From contig OW203771.1 of assembly GCA_934045905.1 (NCBI GenBank), positions 19,910,069 to 19,974,068 of the forward strand: 64,000 nt of DNA. Direction: 5' to 3'. Position 1 is the stretch's first letter. Every line of letters begins with the position of its first letter. A program made the translations under genes and the position numbers. Below, in pieces: positions 30,619-43,430 of this stretch. The notes under the pieces are model-generated. The model worked only from the letters and a program-made list of their open reading frames with translations, was not told where the DNA came from and searched no databases. The DNA is from Leuctra nigra (lineage: Eukaryota; Arthropoda; Insecta; Plecoptera; Leuctridae).

Positions 30619-31191
30619 TTCGACGCTAAAAGTATCAAAAGATGGCGCTGCGGTCACTGTGAATATTTTCAAGATGGCGAGAGTAATGAGGACTCTGTTC
30701 ACCTCCAACATGGTTTTTATGGCAAAACATGGTTAAAAAACACGCAATTAACAGGATATTCAGACCATTGAAGTCCTTTTTAACCTGATACTATGCAAAC
30801 TCATGAATGTATGAACATACAGTAACTATTCATTTCCGTTAATGGATAATAGATAATTTTTAAATAAAACTTAAAATTTTCAGTAATAATACTTCTAGAG
30901 TGACATGATTGGTTGGTCGATGGGCGGAGCTAGCTTCTCATTGGCTGACGCATTTCATGTTTGCATCATTCTGAGACTGCAATTTGAACTCGGAGAAAAA
31001 TTCTGAGGTGACAGATCGAAAAAGCATAATCTTTTCTATAACTGTAATTATTTTTAAGTTTCTATGTTTAATAGTGCCTGATGTAGAGGTGTCTAAACTT
31101 AGCATGTTGCTTATGAGAAATGAATTCTGTCCTCAAACCTCTAGTGCTACTTTCTGCCGTCAGAGCGCACATTGCAACTTTTAGTGTCGAA
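30619..31191. mobile_element. MITE-C2
   Basis: Second copy of MITE-C, with termini TTCGACGCTAAAAGT and ACTTTTAGTGTCGAA. Includes AAGATGGCGAGAGTAATGAG and the shared core TTCTGAGGTGACAGATCGA. Confidence 0.75.
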
Positions 31192-31413
31192 TTTGACCGG
31201 TCACATCCGCTATAATCACTCAAAACAATGTCAGTCAGTATACACTGTTGTATAACATTGAGATTGTAACACTTTAATTCAACAGTGCGCTGCACAACAT
31301 TGTCTTCTGTTCACTGTTGAAAATGTAACGTTGGTTTTCAATCAACACACAATTATTCATTTAAGGCTGACATCCAGTAAAATGTACCAAGTAATATGAA
31401 GTAAACTTCCACA

Positions 31414-31885
31414 ATGCCACAACACAAACCAGCAAACTCACTTTTTTCTCTTTCGCTAGCTGTCACAATCAAGTTAGTCATTACTGCATGCAAGAAGATC
31501 GAAGAACAATATCCTTGCTGGATGAGGTTACACTATGACGTCCAGGGTTGTAAAGAAACCGTCCAGAAGATGCAAGATTTTCTTCGCGAAAACATTCCTG
31601 TGTCAATCTGGCAAGATTTGTTCCAGGGTTGTGTTGAAGTATACGTTCAACATAAAATCTATGACGAGAGAATTCTTTATGCCATGTTCATTTATGACAA
31701 AGTGTTCTTGAAGAAGTTAACTGTAACAGGGTATATGTATGGCGAAGAATACGTCAATCCATTTCAATTGGCAATGACATTATATAAAACTGCATTAAGA
31801 ACAGTGCAAAAATCCAGCCACATTCGATTCTGGCTAGAACAGATACCAAACTTATCCAAGCTCGTCGCTGTCGATATCGAAGGAT
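31414..31885 (+). pseudogene. LRR-like gene, 5' half (interrupted by HP element)
   Basis: Open frame of about 157 codons before the HP terminus: KLVITACKKIEEQYPCW, QDFLRENIPVSIWQDLF and finally IPNLSKLVAVDIEG. A polypyrimidine tract and CTAG at 31441-31459 look like a splice acceptor, so the true exon may start at 31460 and earlier exons may be missing. The frame runs on into the HP element for 28 meaningless codons. The natural continuation is at 43830. Helical, Leu-rich and F-box/LRR-like in style; the exact family is not identified. Confidence 0.6.
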
Positions 31886-34729
31886 CTAGTGGAGCGGTCG
31901 CTCCACACAGCCAAGTCGTACCGTACACTCACAGTCACTCTACATATACCGTAAATGCCTATATAAACTGAGGAGCAGACCAACTACTTTTACTGTAAGC
32001 AACAACATAGCATTTTCAGCCTACTGGATCTCAACTATGAAAAATCTCTCATTGTTGTGAAATGTCTTAATTTTGAGCTATGGCCCACCTGACAACATAT
32101 ACATCACGCGACAACAACCAGTCATGCCGTTTACGACCTAGAGGGCAGTAAAAATCGTGAAATTACACCGCTTTCTTCTTCTTCTTCTTCTTCTTCTTCT
32201 TCTTCAGATGATATCAGAAAAGGTCGCTGTCACCGCCACAGCCTAAACGGCTGAACCGATCAACCTGAAATTTTTACCACATATGCACTTTTGGCGTCTG
32301 ATGATACCTTGCCTCTTGTGATTTTTTGTGCCGCCATTTTTAAACCGGAAGTGACGTCATATATGAAAAACGGCTGGACCGATTAGAACGAAATTAGCGC
32401 CATTCGATTTAGATGGTCATCTATATGAAGTATGTTACTTAAAAATATAATTTTCTTATATTCTAAACCGGAAGTGACGTCATAAATTTGCAATATTTAG
32501 CTTATTTCATCAAATTATACTTTAAATACACATATAATTATCTTACATTGTAACATAGACAATACAAAAACACAGTGTTCTCGGCCGCCATTCCTGAAAC
32601 CGGAAGTGACGTCATACATCGAAAACGCCTGTACCGATTGCCACTGAACTAGCTCCTGTATATTCATTTTGCAATCTATTTGAAAAATCAATTGGGATAA
32701 ATGAATATACAAATTAACGGTACCGGAAATGGCGGCAGGAACCACTAAATGAAACCGGAAGTGACGTCATATATTGAAAACGGCATGAGCGATTTGACGG
32801 AAATTAGCGCTATTGAATTCAGAAGGTCATTCATGAAGTATCAACTAGATAAAACTTAATTGTTTTCTTATTACCTATACCGGAAATGACGTCATAAAAA
32901 TGCTAAATGACGTCATTAATATTCTAAAGGACACTAAATTCACCACTTTATACTTTTAAATAGATATTTAGTAAACATACATTGTAAATAATTATAAATT
33001 CAAGGTTGCAGTGCTCTCGGCCGCCATTTTCTAAAACCGGAAGTGACGTCATATAACGAAAACGGCTGTACCGATTGCAACTAAATTTTGGAATTGTGTA
33101 GGACTTATAATTATGAATTCAATACGACATTAATTTCGGCCGCCATTGTTAAAACCGGAAGTGACGTCATATATCGAAAACGGATGTACCGATTGCAACC
33201 AAATTTTAGAATTATGTCGGACTAATATAATTATGAAATAAAGACGACATTATTTTCGGCCGCCATTGTCAAAACCGGAAGTGACGTCATATATCGAAAA
33301 CGGCTGTACCAATTACAACCAAATTTTGGAAATGTGTAGGACTAATAATTATGAATTAAAGACGACATTATTTTCGGCCGCCATTGTTAAAACCGAAGTG
33401 ACGTCATTATCGAAAGCGGCTGTACCGATTGCAACCAAATTTTGGAAATAGTATGACTAATAATTATGAATTCAAGACGACATTAATTTCGGCCGCCATT
33501 TCAAAACCGGAAGGGACGTTATAATATATCGAAAACGGCTGGACCGATTGTAATTTCTTAGTACCTATCCTAATCGGTTGAGGCGTATTTTTTTAAAGAA
33601 ATTAGTCCTTGCTCGGACATGTGCTACAAGCTGTATGAATAAACTAACAAAAGAAGTGATATCCCAGAAAAAAACACTCCGTGTAAAAAAGGCAGCCAAG
33701 TCTCTTTACTTAAAAAAAAATCAACACCGAAAAGGAGTGATATCAAAAAAGGAGCCAAGTCAATGACATTTCCAAATATTTAATCGTATCTTTGAAATAG
33801 AAGTATAAACACCGAGAAATACTTTACAAAAGGACTTGGCGCATCGTTTTTTTAAAGACATTTTTCTATTCATAAGCATATGCCATTTATATACAACCGT
33901 AATTTAGAATTTTTAGAATAATAGGGACACAACTTTCAATTACATATTATACCTACATACCTACTGTAAAATATTTTCTATTTGAATATGTACGCGATGA
34001 AACTTGTTGCCTATATTTGTAATAAATATACAATAGTTATCTTCATATTATTGTTTCGTGGTCAACATAATTAAGTCTCATGCGTTACACCTTCTCACAA
34101 TGAAATACATTTCTATTAATCCACATTTTATAACAATACATTTCACAAAGTACACAGTGAAGTCACATTGAATAACTATTAAAACCATAATAATATACTT
34201 CCATAATATAATAGTGTTCTATAAATAGTTAGTAATTATTTGACAACTTTTCATGATTTCCCTCAGTCATGATCAAATTATGAAAAGATATCCTTCTAAT
34301 ATCACCATATTAACAGTGCTATAAGAATATATATGAGCCCACTTCCTTGTTATTTAATTCTACCCCCCCTATTATTACTTCTATTACAGCATGACATCTC
34401 TCTTCTATCGCCATTACAAAATTATAAAATAGCCATTACCAAAAGTAGCTTGATTCATAGATCCTGGCTCAAATAAAAAGAGGAATATGTACCTACTTGT
34501 TAATAATCTTTCCACTTTTAGGATAGAATGATGTCTTTAAAAAAACGATGCGCCAAGTCCTTTTGTAAAGTATTTCTCGGTGTTTATACTTCTATTTCAA
34601 AGATACGATTAAATATTTGGAAATGTCATTGACTTGGCTCCTTTTTTGATATCACTCCTTTTCGGTGTTGATTTTTTTTTAAGTAAAGAGACTTGGCTGC
34701 CTTTTTTACACGGAGTGTTTTTTTCTGGG
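31886..34729 (+). mobile_element. HP-3 element (left part of a larger insertion)
   Basis: Begins CTAGTGGAGCGGTCGCTCC directly after codon GGA-T of the LRR-like gene. A (TCT)n microsatellite lies at 32172-32207, followed by about ten ETS/CRE-like modules. These include a tandem array of about 118-bp units (starts near 33019, 33138, 33258, 33376, 33490) with GGCCGCCATT and ACCGGAAGTGACGTCAT. Palindromic end at 33663-34729. The LRR-like gene does not resume here, so this palindrome is not the outer right boundary of the insertion. Confidence 0.75.
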
Positions 34730-34747
34730 ATCATTAATACTATCAAC

Positions 34748-34887
34748 TAGAGGTCAGTTAGGGTACCCGGGTACGCCATTAACCGGGTAAAATTGTAATA
34801 TCCGGGTATTAAAAATAACATGTATTTATTACCCGGGTAAAAAAAGCGGGTGCCCGGGTACAAAAAATTACACAAACCCGACCTCTA
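34748..34887. mobile_element. Small hAT-like MITE
   Basis: 140 bp, TIRs TAGAGGTC...GACCTCTA, interior full of ACCCGGGTA motifs in both orientations. TAGAGGTC termini are common in insect hAT-type MITEs; class by analogy only. Confidence 0.55.
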
Positions 34888-35558
34888 CTATTAACACACC
34901 AAAACCATAGACATGACAGTTATTCTGAACATTGCCAAAAAGTTTTCTCACAAGCAAACTATGATGTTAAAAAAGTTAAATGAAAAGGACTCGCTTATCA
35001 ACGTGTTCACTGAGTGCTTTCTGGATTAAACTAATTACTATGCTTTTACATCTAAACATTGAAAGCAACTTAAATGATTCTACTTCAGTTGATCATTCTC
35101 TTACATCAAACTTCACAGAGAAAACTTCTCTCGAACTTCTTGAAAACGTCAATAATGTATCAACGTCTGGCTTTATGCTCTGGAAGCCACTTGCAATGTT
35201 GCTCTGGAGTGTCAGTAAACGCAAAGCCATGAAACCATGACCGTCAAGCATTCTTCCCCATTGACTCTGCTCCAACTCTTGTGAACTCCTCACAACAAAC
35301 TCGGCTCATTCAAAACTCGAAATACGCAACTTGAAATTTATAAAACCCTTTATAGGCATCTTGCATAAGAAATAGTTGACACAGCAATCCATTGAAAGGT
35401 ATGGGAGGTAAACAGAAGAAGGCAATAAGGCCTCATTGAAGAAAGATGGAAGAAAGATATTTGAAGCAATAATCATTTGTACCTATAGCCAAAATACGTT
35501 TAAGTTTCATTATTCCTATTTTATTTACTTAAAAATAGAATTGTTATTGATGGTTTTA
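34888..35558. other. Unassigned region within the large insertion
   Basis: Contains a plus-strand frame at 34980-35240 (86 codons) with no recognised domain. Possibly a decayed gene or transposase fragment. Confidence 0.35.
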
Positions 35559-35714
35559 GGGCCGGTATAACTAAAGATAATCTGAGCCGGATTAACTAAA
35601 TATTGGACTAAATTGGCGGCACAGCCAATCAGATACCTCAAAATGATTGAAACAGTTGAATTTAATCCAAAAGTTTGTTAATCCGGCACAATTTAACTTT
35701 GGTTATACCGGGCC
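35559..35714. mobile_element. PIF/Harbinger-like MITE
   Basis: 156 bp with TIRs GGGCCGGTATAACTAAAG and CTTTGGTTATACCGGGCC, flanked by TTA on both sides (35556-35558 and 35715-35717). TTA duplication plus GG(G/C)C ends is the PIF/Harbinger signature. Confidence 0.75.
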
Positions 35715-36808
35715 TTAAGTTAAGGTTTAATTTGTTATATGCGCTTAATTTGAAAAATTGTTATCTTCTAAAAAATGATGGAAAATGTGCCCAGGTCGTA
35801 CGTTTTTTAACTTCTTTAAGTGGATTTAACTCATTTTTGAGATATTTAAATTTAGCGTGTAGTGTTCTGCGTCCATGAGGTAAAATTCTTTTTAAAAATG
35901 ATAGCCATCAATGAAAATATTTATATATACTAGATAAAAATATTATGCAATATGAGAAGGAAGACAAATGCGACAGGCCTGGTTAGCCGGCATTAATAAA
36001 TGTATTTAGCCTATAAAAATGTACTCTACCTAGTGTGGAATTAAATGTTTATGCAAATAAATATGTGATAATAAAAAATAAAAAAAATTTAAACACATTT
36101 ACCAGTTATATTTTAATCTGAGAAAAGTGATTTAGGTACATTATTTTTAGCCATGACACATTTGGACTCCAGCCGTCACGTGACCTTACCAATGGACTGA
36201 TACCTTGACGCGGTGGTGGGGTTTAAGGGGGAGCAATCGATCGACATATACAAAAAAAAATTATTCTTGAAATTAAAAGTTCAAAAAACGTTTTCCTACA
36301 TTTCAACTATATTTAAGTACAACAGACTCATTAAATGTTCTGTTGTTTGCAACTCCAGTCCAACAATGAGTTTTCAATTTTATGTTATCAGAGGATGAAC
36401 AAAACTTTAACATGGGAGGTATAGGAAAATCATTTCGAATTTGGTATATAACTTTTAAAATAGCACACGTTGGTATTGTTTTCAATTTTTTTCCTGATAG
36501 TATGTCCATATGTCTACCATAAAAAAAGTTTTTTGCTCAAATCTATCGAGACAAAAAAATAGATCTTCATTTTAGCCTAAAAATGACACGATTTTCTTAT
36601 TCCGCCATAAGATAACATGGGGGAGACAAATCAATTTATCTCAGAAACTGGACACGAGAAGTGTTTCATTTTTTCATGGATTGTGTATTGCATGATTATC
36701 AATGAGTCACCAAAATTTCAAGTAAATCGGAAACATTGAGGTTATGGTGGTTCTACCTTAAGGGGCCGCCTCACATTACAGGCAGGTCCCAACTAAGTGC
36801 AGTCCAGG
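35715..36808. other. AT-rich non-coding region
   Basis: No gene or repeat I can support. Short ORFs only. Confidence 0.35.
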
Positions 36809-37110
36809 GTCGACCTAGTCACATGCGATCCCCTCGGGCCGCCGCCCCCCCCCCCCCCCCCTCGAGATGGTGATCCCCCTGAATTCGGGTTCTACCGGCC
36901 CGATGCCTCCCCCCCCCCCCCCCCCCGGTCTGACCCATTCTGAACTGGCTTTCCCACCAGTTTCAGACTCCCCCGGATTGGGCCCGTTAGGTCGACCCCT
37001 CCCCACGTCCTCCACGTATTATCAACAAAGTTCAAAGTAAATATTAATGTGCGCAAAATGACCTAGTTGTCGACGCGCCATTAAACAACAATAATCTAAT
37101 CTAATCTAAT
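36809..37110 (+). repeat. SINE/LINE-3'-end-like repeat G2
   Basis: Matches 18747-19022: CCCCCTCGAGATGGTGATCC, later GACGCGCCATTAAACAACAA, and tail AATCTAATCTAATCTAATC. Two C-runs (36845-36862, 36907-36927) may be mis-sized. Confidence 0.65.
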
Positions 37111-38332
37111 CCGTCAAGTGAAAGAAGCCTATTGGTCCCCCAAATTCCTTTGAGAGGAATGTGATCACGAAAATAAAACTTTTGTTACAAAACGAGGCGG
37201 ATTTAGATCTCTTACATCAATATTGTAAGTGACAGCCATTATAAATGACCGAGCGTAGATCTAAGTAAATTAAACGGAATGAAACTCGACTGGGGAATGC
37301 ATCAGCACGCGAACCTTCTAATGGCCGCCGACAAAAGAGAAGAATCATCCTTCGAAGGCAATCAACCAATCACCAGCGATTAATATCACTCTCGTAATTC
37401 GCGAGACTATCTTGTTACTCTCGTCTAAAGCACTTTGATTCTTCCGAGGACGATAATAAGGTAAGAACCTCATCATCGGCTCTTTTTATCCACGAGGCGC
37501 TCATTTTTCTAGGTTAACTCTTTACCGATATTGCATTATCGACCCGTGGATGTGATTGGTGGAGGGGAATAATCGTCTAGGAATCTTGTTAGCGAAATTG
37601 AAAAGTTAAGAGCGTTGTTGAGTGGACGAGTGCGGCAGACAGGCGCGTAGGAACGTTATTTTGAGTGGAGGTCAACATTCTCGTGCGAGTACAACGTCAT
37701 AAGGGGTATGGATGCTTGCGCCCCACCCCGCATGGGCCTCTTTTGAATTTTTGATAAAGAAAAGAAATTGAATTATTTTTGAATCCTTTACAAAGAAATT
37801 TAAAACGTGTGATATGCAATATTCTTGTGGAAACCTTAGACAAATCCCATTTATTTTGTTCATAGAATCACCCATTGCATTAGGACATTTTTTTGAATTT
37901 TTGGTAAAAGAAAATCAAATTGAATGCTATATTTTGAAATAATGAATGAATAATGTGTGTGCCATGCAATATTCGTAAGGAAAATTTAGGCAAATGCAGT
38001 AAAATCTGTGTTTGTTTTCGGTATCCAACCGTTAAATCTAAGAAATATCAAAGTCCGAGTGGATGAGAGGGGACGAAAGTGTGAAGCAGAGAGAAGCACT
38101 AAGTGGCACTACAAAAATGAGCATTTATTTAACTCATAACGTTTTTATGTTTTGCTTTTTGTACGGAGCTATGATTTTGCTGTGAAATGTTTAATGATAA
38201 CAACTCCACATATTTTATAGAGTAACTCGTAATAAAAACTCTAATTATGCAATTATACGTCATATATTTATTTAACGCCATATTACATTACCTTTTTCAA
38301 TCTAATGCATGAAGCGAAACACAGTTTAATAT
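37111..38332. other. Non-coding region, no gene seen
   Basis: No convincing ORF or domain. GAATTTTTGATAAAGAAAAG at 37745 recurs loosely at 37896, a weak local duplication. Confidence 0.35.
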
Positions 38333-38512
38333 ACCATTTTAAATATTATCTCATTGGCTCTGCTTTCTAATAAAAATCATATGCAGTTTGATTTCCAGAC
38401 ACCTTAGTCCCTGTTTCAACAATAGGTAAAACAGGGACTAAGGTGTCTGGAAATAATACTGCATATGATTTTTATTAGAAAGCAGAGCCACCGAGATAAT
38501 ATTTAAAATGGT
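38333..38512. repeat. 180-bp near-perfect inverted repeat
   Basis: Arms of about 83 bp (ACCATTTTAAATATTATCTC at the left, mirrored at the right) with a loop of about 14 bases around CAACAATAGGTAAA. Only a few mismatches. It would fold to a long hairpin if transcribed. Confidence 0.9.
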
Positions 38513-40609
38513 CTATTTGAGCTTTAAAATTGTTTTAATGATGTTGATAAAACGTGATATAAAGTGAAATTGACTGCAAAAAATTGTTTTACTATTCTTC
38601 AACACTATGACCATTCAGGCTTCTCCTCATTGGTCGAGGATAGTTTTGACGTCACATGGGAGGTCTATTGAAATGAAAGTCCTAGTGTCCATTTATTGCT
38701 AACCTAGTTGTTATGAAAAGTAAGATCGATTGAAATGATGGATTTGTCATTATTGCATAATTACTCGTCGATTCCGTGGTGTAGTCAAGGGCAACATGAT
38801 TACAAGAAGTGTTTCGATTGCACCATGTCGTTAGCAACTCTATCTTCCACATCAGCACATCCCCGGGAAAAGAAACACATCCAACAGGAAGTAAAGTCGA
38901 GCGACTATTTGAGAACAATCACTTGTTTCGTCTTGAGTGCTATCCAGAGGGCTGTGGCTGAAGTGCATGAGACGTGATCTAGATGGCTGTGCACGAAGTG
39001 GCTCGGCACACATTACATTCTCGAGCATGCAGTCCGAAAAATACGAATAACACAGTTTTCTTGTTTCACAAAAGAACGACTTGCGTGGTTTCTATATGTA
39101 AATTTCAGTCATGGAGTTCTCGGGTCCCTGAGGCATGTGACATCTCTCTCTTCAGATCTGATCCCAGCTTCCGACCCAGCTCCGGAGAAGTCAAATACGC
39201 GGGGTTGTTATTAGGTCACTGTTTAACTTTTGGTCGTGGTGTGAAGGAAAGTTTTGTATATGTTTCGCCCTCTGTTACTTGACGGAGTGGCTATACAATG
39301 CAATGCAATGTTGTTATTATATTCTTCTTTGCTCTCAATGGAACAATTATGTAACTGAAGCCAATATCTTATGAACAAAATGTGAAACAATTAACACTTC
39401 ATAATTTTTACAGATAAATACGTCCACTGAGGAATTGAAGAGGGGTCATCTCTCCCCCCCCCCCCCTTGGATTTGAAACATTATTTACAGGTCAAACTAA
39501 GTTCAACAGATCAGGTAAATGTTTTCAAAAACACACATTACTATCCACATCGTCTCCTTATTATTTTCTAGCAATAATGGTGTCTTGTTTCACCGGACTG
39601 GGCGTTTTCCTAGGACAGAAAATATATTATGAAAGTTAAATTTCATTGTAGTTGGTTAGTTTTCATGTTGAGTTCTCCTTTTTCCAGGAAATGATAATGA
39701 TTGCTTTGCCGCAACTGAGATTAGTTTTAGCTATACTTTTGTGAAACGTTTCTATGTCATGTTTTAATTTCTGTAAAAGTAGGACAATACAGCTCTAAAT
39801 CGAATGAAAAACATTTTCCAAGTTATTCTTTTATTTTTATTCCGTATATCTACAACGGATTAAACTAAATTATAGATAATGTGCTTTTACATAAATGCAA
39901 CGTGTTGTTAACAGCGATGCATTTATTTACTTGAAAATCAACAATCGTTGCAGAGAAATTCTGCGTACACCGTGCTCCTTGAAAACTGAAGAAAAATCAA
40001 AGTAAGTACTTCATTAGATGTCGGTTCTTCGGTAGAAGCTCCTTGTGTTGTTTGTGGTTTTGGTCCTAAAAAGGGCTGTTTACCACGACGTTTTGGCGGA
40101 GATTGTTCCGCCATCCTCAGGTGTCGGAGGTCGAAATCTAATAACTGCAACGGCTCCCAGACTCTCAGTCAGTAAGTACTTCATTTGAGTTTCGATCAGC
40201 TCTCATACAATATGTACATCATCTTAATCCAGAGAAAAGCAGAATTATTCAGAAAGGAAAGAAATGGGAAGAATTGGCATGAGAGACAGTTAAAAGAGTA
40301 GAATGCAAAAACTGATGTAGGAATATGATTTATGTAAAGATCAGCGAAGGAATTGAGATTTTTGGGCTGTTGAGTAGATGAGGTAGGATCTAAAAAGAAG
40401 TGGACGATTGAAGAGATGGAATTAGTTATGAAGATTAGTTTATACTTGATAGTGTTTGATCAACATTTGTATATTTTCATGTTCGTAATTGTAAATTTAC
40501 TATATACCTGTTATTATTATTATTATTATTATTATCGAATGCATAAATTCCTTGCTACCTCTGAAAACAATTCACAAGATCTAAACCAATAAAATGTAAA
40601 ATCTCTGGG
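38513..40609. other. Non-coding region, no gene seen
   Basis: Small unlinked ORFs (38735-38977, 38983-39282, minus 39938-40150) without domains. The last includes GAGGATGGCGGAACAATCTC, which resembles a LINE 3' UTR. An ATT microsatellite lies at about 40511-40534. Confidence 0.35.
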
Positions 40610-40810
40610 GTCACGACTCGAGTTCTAACCTCGTTAAGGCGCCCTTATTTACCTACTCGGTCCTAACTCCGATCCACTCGAGATGCTTGTGTATGTAACT
40701 AATGACGTAGCAACTCGACCATCAAACCATAACTGTACAAGCATCGCTGCGCGGTCACTGCGTTCAGTCCGTGCACTAAACCGACTGAGCCAGTGCAACA
40801 ACCACACGTG
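40610..40810 (-). repeat. Possible tRNA-derived SINE
   Basis: Minus strand begins GTTGCACTGGCTCAGTCGG (A-box-like) and has a degenerate B box (GGTTAGAACTC) near its far end, so spacing is unusually long. Weak call. Confidence 0.35.
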
Positions 40811-41970
40811 TTTACGATCTACTGGAGTCACTCAAATTAGGACATAACTAACTCCCATTGTGGTCGTATGCAGAATGGAGTAGACTGTGTTATGATGTTG
40901 TTAGAGTGTTGATACAAGTACTAATCTAGTTGCTAATGTATGTTTAGATTCATAATAATCTAAATAATTTCGTTGAATATAACCTCGTCTTCTTCGTCCT
41001 TCGTGTCTTGAAATTATCTTCATAATTTAGCCGGGTTTGGGATGCAACCCGCAACACAGCAGTGTGTTGCGGGTGGCGTGTAGGAGCAGATGGGTTCGGC
41101 CATGATGAATAGGATGAAACTGATTTAACCCCGCTTATAATTATACGTTTTAAGTTTATTCAAACCTTGAGTTATGAGTTGTAGTTTTGTGAACACCATA
41201 AATAAGGAAATCGTGACTAAAAACTATCTAAATGAACTTCTCAATAAATAGAGGAATCTTCAAACCCGACAGTAAAATAAAATGTGTAATATTTGGTCTC
41301 AAAATTTGATGCTTTACTACCTAAATATTATACATTTTATTTACTTGTCATTAAAAAGCTATCGTTATACCACAACACGCTCTATGGTATAAATAAAATC
41401 CTTTTACTGTCTTTTACAAAATGAGACAAAATCATCTATTAGTGAATTCCTCAGTTAAACTGGCGTAGATTTATGCACGTACTATGAATGTGTGAATTTG
41501 TGAATGTTTTGTTAAGCTTTTATTTTAGTTGTTTAGGACCATATTGCCATAGCAACAACCAATGACATTGGTGCGTCGTAATAATTTTAACAACATTTGA
41601 TTTTCTTTTCTCACGTCCACGTTTCGCATGCCACTTCACCTAGTGTCATATTGTCGGCTATTCACATATTGCATGTGATGTCATCTCATTGTTGCCGTCG
41701 CAGAATAGCTGTGATTCTCTGCTTTTTTGACGATATTTTATAGTTAATGAGTACCTGGGAAATTGTATAGGCTCCGGAGATTACTAAAGTACGAAGAGGA
41801 ATCACTCACATTACAAAAATACATCGGTTTGCCTCAATAAAGTTATAAATCTGACCCTTCAACGTGCCAACGTAATGGGTGGACAATTCAATAATTTAGT
41901 ATTGCTGATATAAAACAAAATAAGTTCGTGCAAGCTATGAATTGAGTCCTGCATATGCGTGTTGTTTACT
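40811..41970. other. Non-coding region, no gene seen
   Basis: Contains a short inverted repeat GCAACCCGCAACACAGCAGT/GTGTTGCGGGT near 41045-41075. Otherwise nothing supported. Confidence 0.35.
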
Positions 41971-41971
41971 C

Positions 41972-42645
41972 GGTGATCTCGGCCTTCTGGAGTCTTCTCG
42001 ACTGATTGCTTGATCTCGGCCTTCTGGAGTCTTCTCGACTGAGTGCTTGAACTCGGCCTTCTGGAGTCTTCTCGACTGAGTGCTTGATCTCGGCCTTCTG
42101 GAGCCTTCTCGACTGAGTGCTTGATCTCGGCCTTCTGGAGTCTTCTCGACTGAGTGCTTGATCTCGGCCTTCTGGAGTCTTCTCGACTGAGTGCTTGATC
42201 TCGGCCTTCTGGAGTCTTCTCGACTGAGTGCTTGAACTCGGCCTTCTGGAGTCTTCTCGACTGAGTGCTTGATCTCGGCCTTCTGGAGCCTTCTCGACTG
42301 AGTGCTTGATCTCGGCCTTCTGGAGTCTTCTCGACTGAGTGCTTGATCTCGGCCTTCTGGAGTCTTCTCGACTGAGTGCTTGATCTCGGCCTTCTGGAGC
42401 CTTCTCGACTGAGTGCTTGATCTCGGCCTTCTGGAGTCTTCTCGACTGAGTGCTTGATCTCGGCCTTCTGGAGCCTTCTCGACTGAGTGCTTGATCTCGG
42501 CCTTCTGGAGTCTTCTCGACTGAGTGCTTGATCTCGGCCTTCTGGAGTCTTCTCGACTGAGTGCTTGATCTCGGCCTTCTGGAGCCTTCTCGACTGAGTG
42601 CTTGATCTCGGCCTTCTGGAGCCTTCTCGACTGAGTGCTTGATAA
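41972..42645 (-). repeat. 37-bp minisatellite, about 18 units
   Basis: Unit CTCGGCCTTCTGGAGTCTTC plus 17 more bases, in strict 37-base phase with few point variants (AGTC/AGCC, GATC/GAAC). Because 37 is not a multiple of 3 and no minus-strand frame has a stop, it creates a 274-codon minus ORF (41935-42759). That ORF cycles through three peptide versions with a 37-residue period (for example SREDSRRPRSSTQSRRLQKA). No start context, splice sites or homolog support it as a gene. Confidence 0.92.
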
Positions 42646-43430
42646 ACCCGGCGATCCGGTATCAGCTCTCAGAGGCCGTGTGAACAAACACTCACGTGTC
42701 GCAGAGAAGCTCTCGATATTAACAAGTGGCTGCACGTTCCAAGCATCATTCAATATCATCGCGTTTTAATGCAGTGGTGGGTAAGCAAGTATCAAAACAC
42801 ACACCGTTCCGTTGACAGAATGTTGATAGATTTTACATAAGAGAATAAATATATAAATCATTGTAGTATGATTAAATGTTCCGTTTTTATTTCAATAAGA
42901 CTTTATACTGTAATAAGACTACATTAACTTAAAAGATTCCTGTAAATTGATAATCTTTCACTCCTACTTAATTTTCTTTACGTAATATTCAACCAAATTT
43001 CGAGCTTCAATGACGCCATATCAGCGTCCATAATTTGTTTATATATTGTTTAAAATATAAATAAAATCTCTCTTGGGGACATTAATTTAGAAACAGTACA
43101 GATTACAGAAAAATTTGTTAAAGTTCGGTGTTCGGTTATTAATATTACTAATGTGATGTTATATAAAAATTGTGCTCTAATTTCAATACCCTTCATAGGT
43201 AACTGTACATACATATTGCATGCACTTTAGTAAGGGGTTTTATGTTAAGTTACGTGATAGGGGTCCAAGATAACCAAATATTGTAAAAGTGGCGCGGTAA
43301 AGTTTAAGAACTGCGACCGTAGAACGTTATTTCTGTGTCAGCACCTCAAATTATACTTGTAAAATAAAAATAATATAAAAATAGTATGAGTAATGTGAAC
43401 GAAAATAATATCTTCGCGTAAAATGATTTA
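42646..43430. other. Non-coding region, no gene seen
   Basis: AT-rich, no ORF or repeat supported. Ends at the palindromic HP terminus. Confidence 0.35.
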
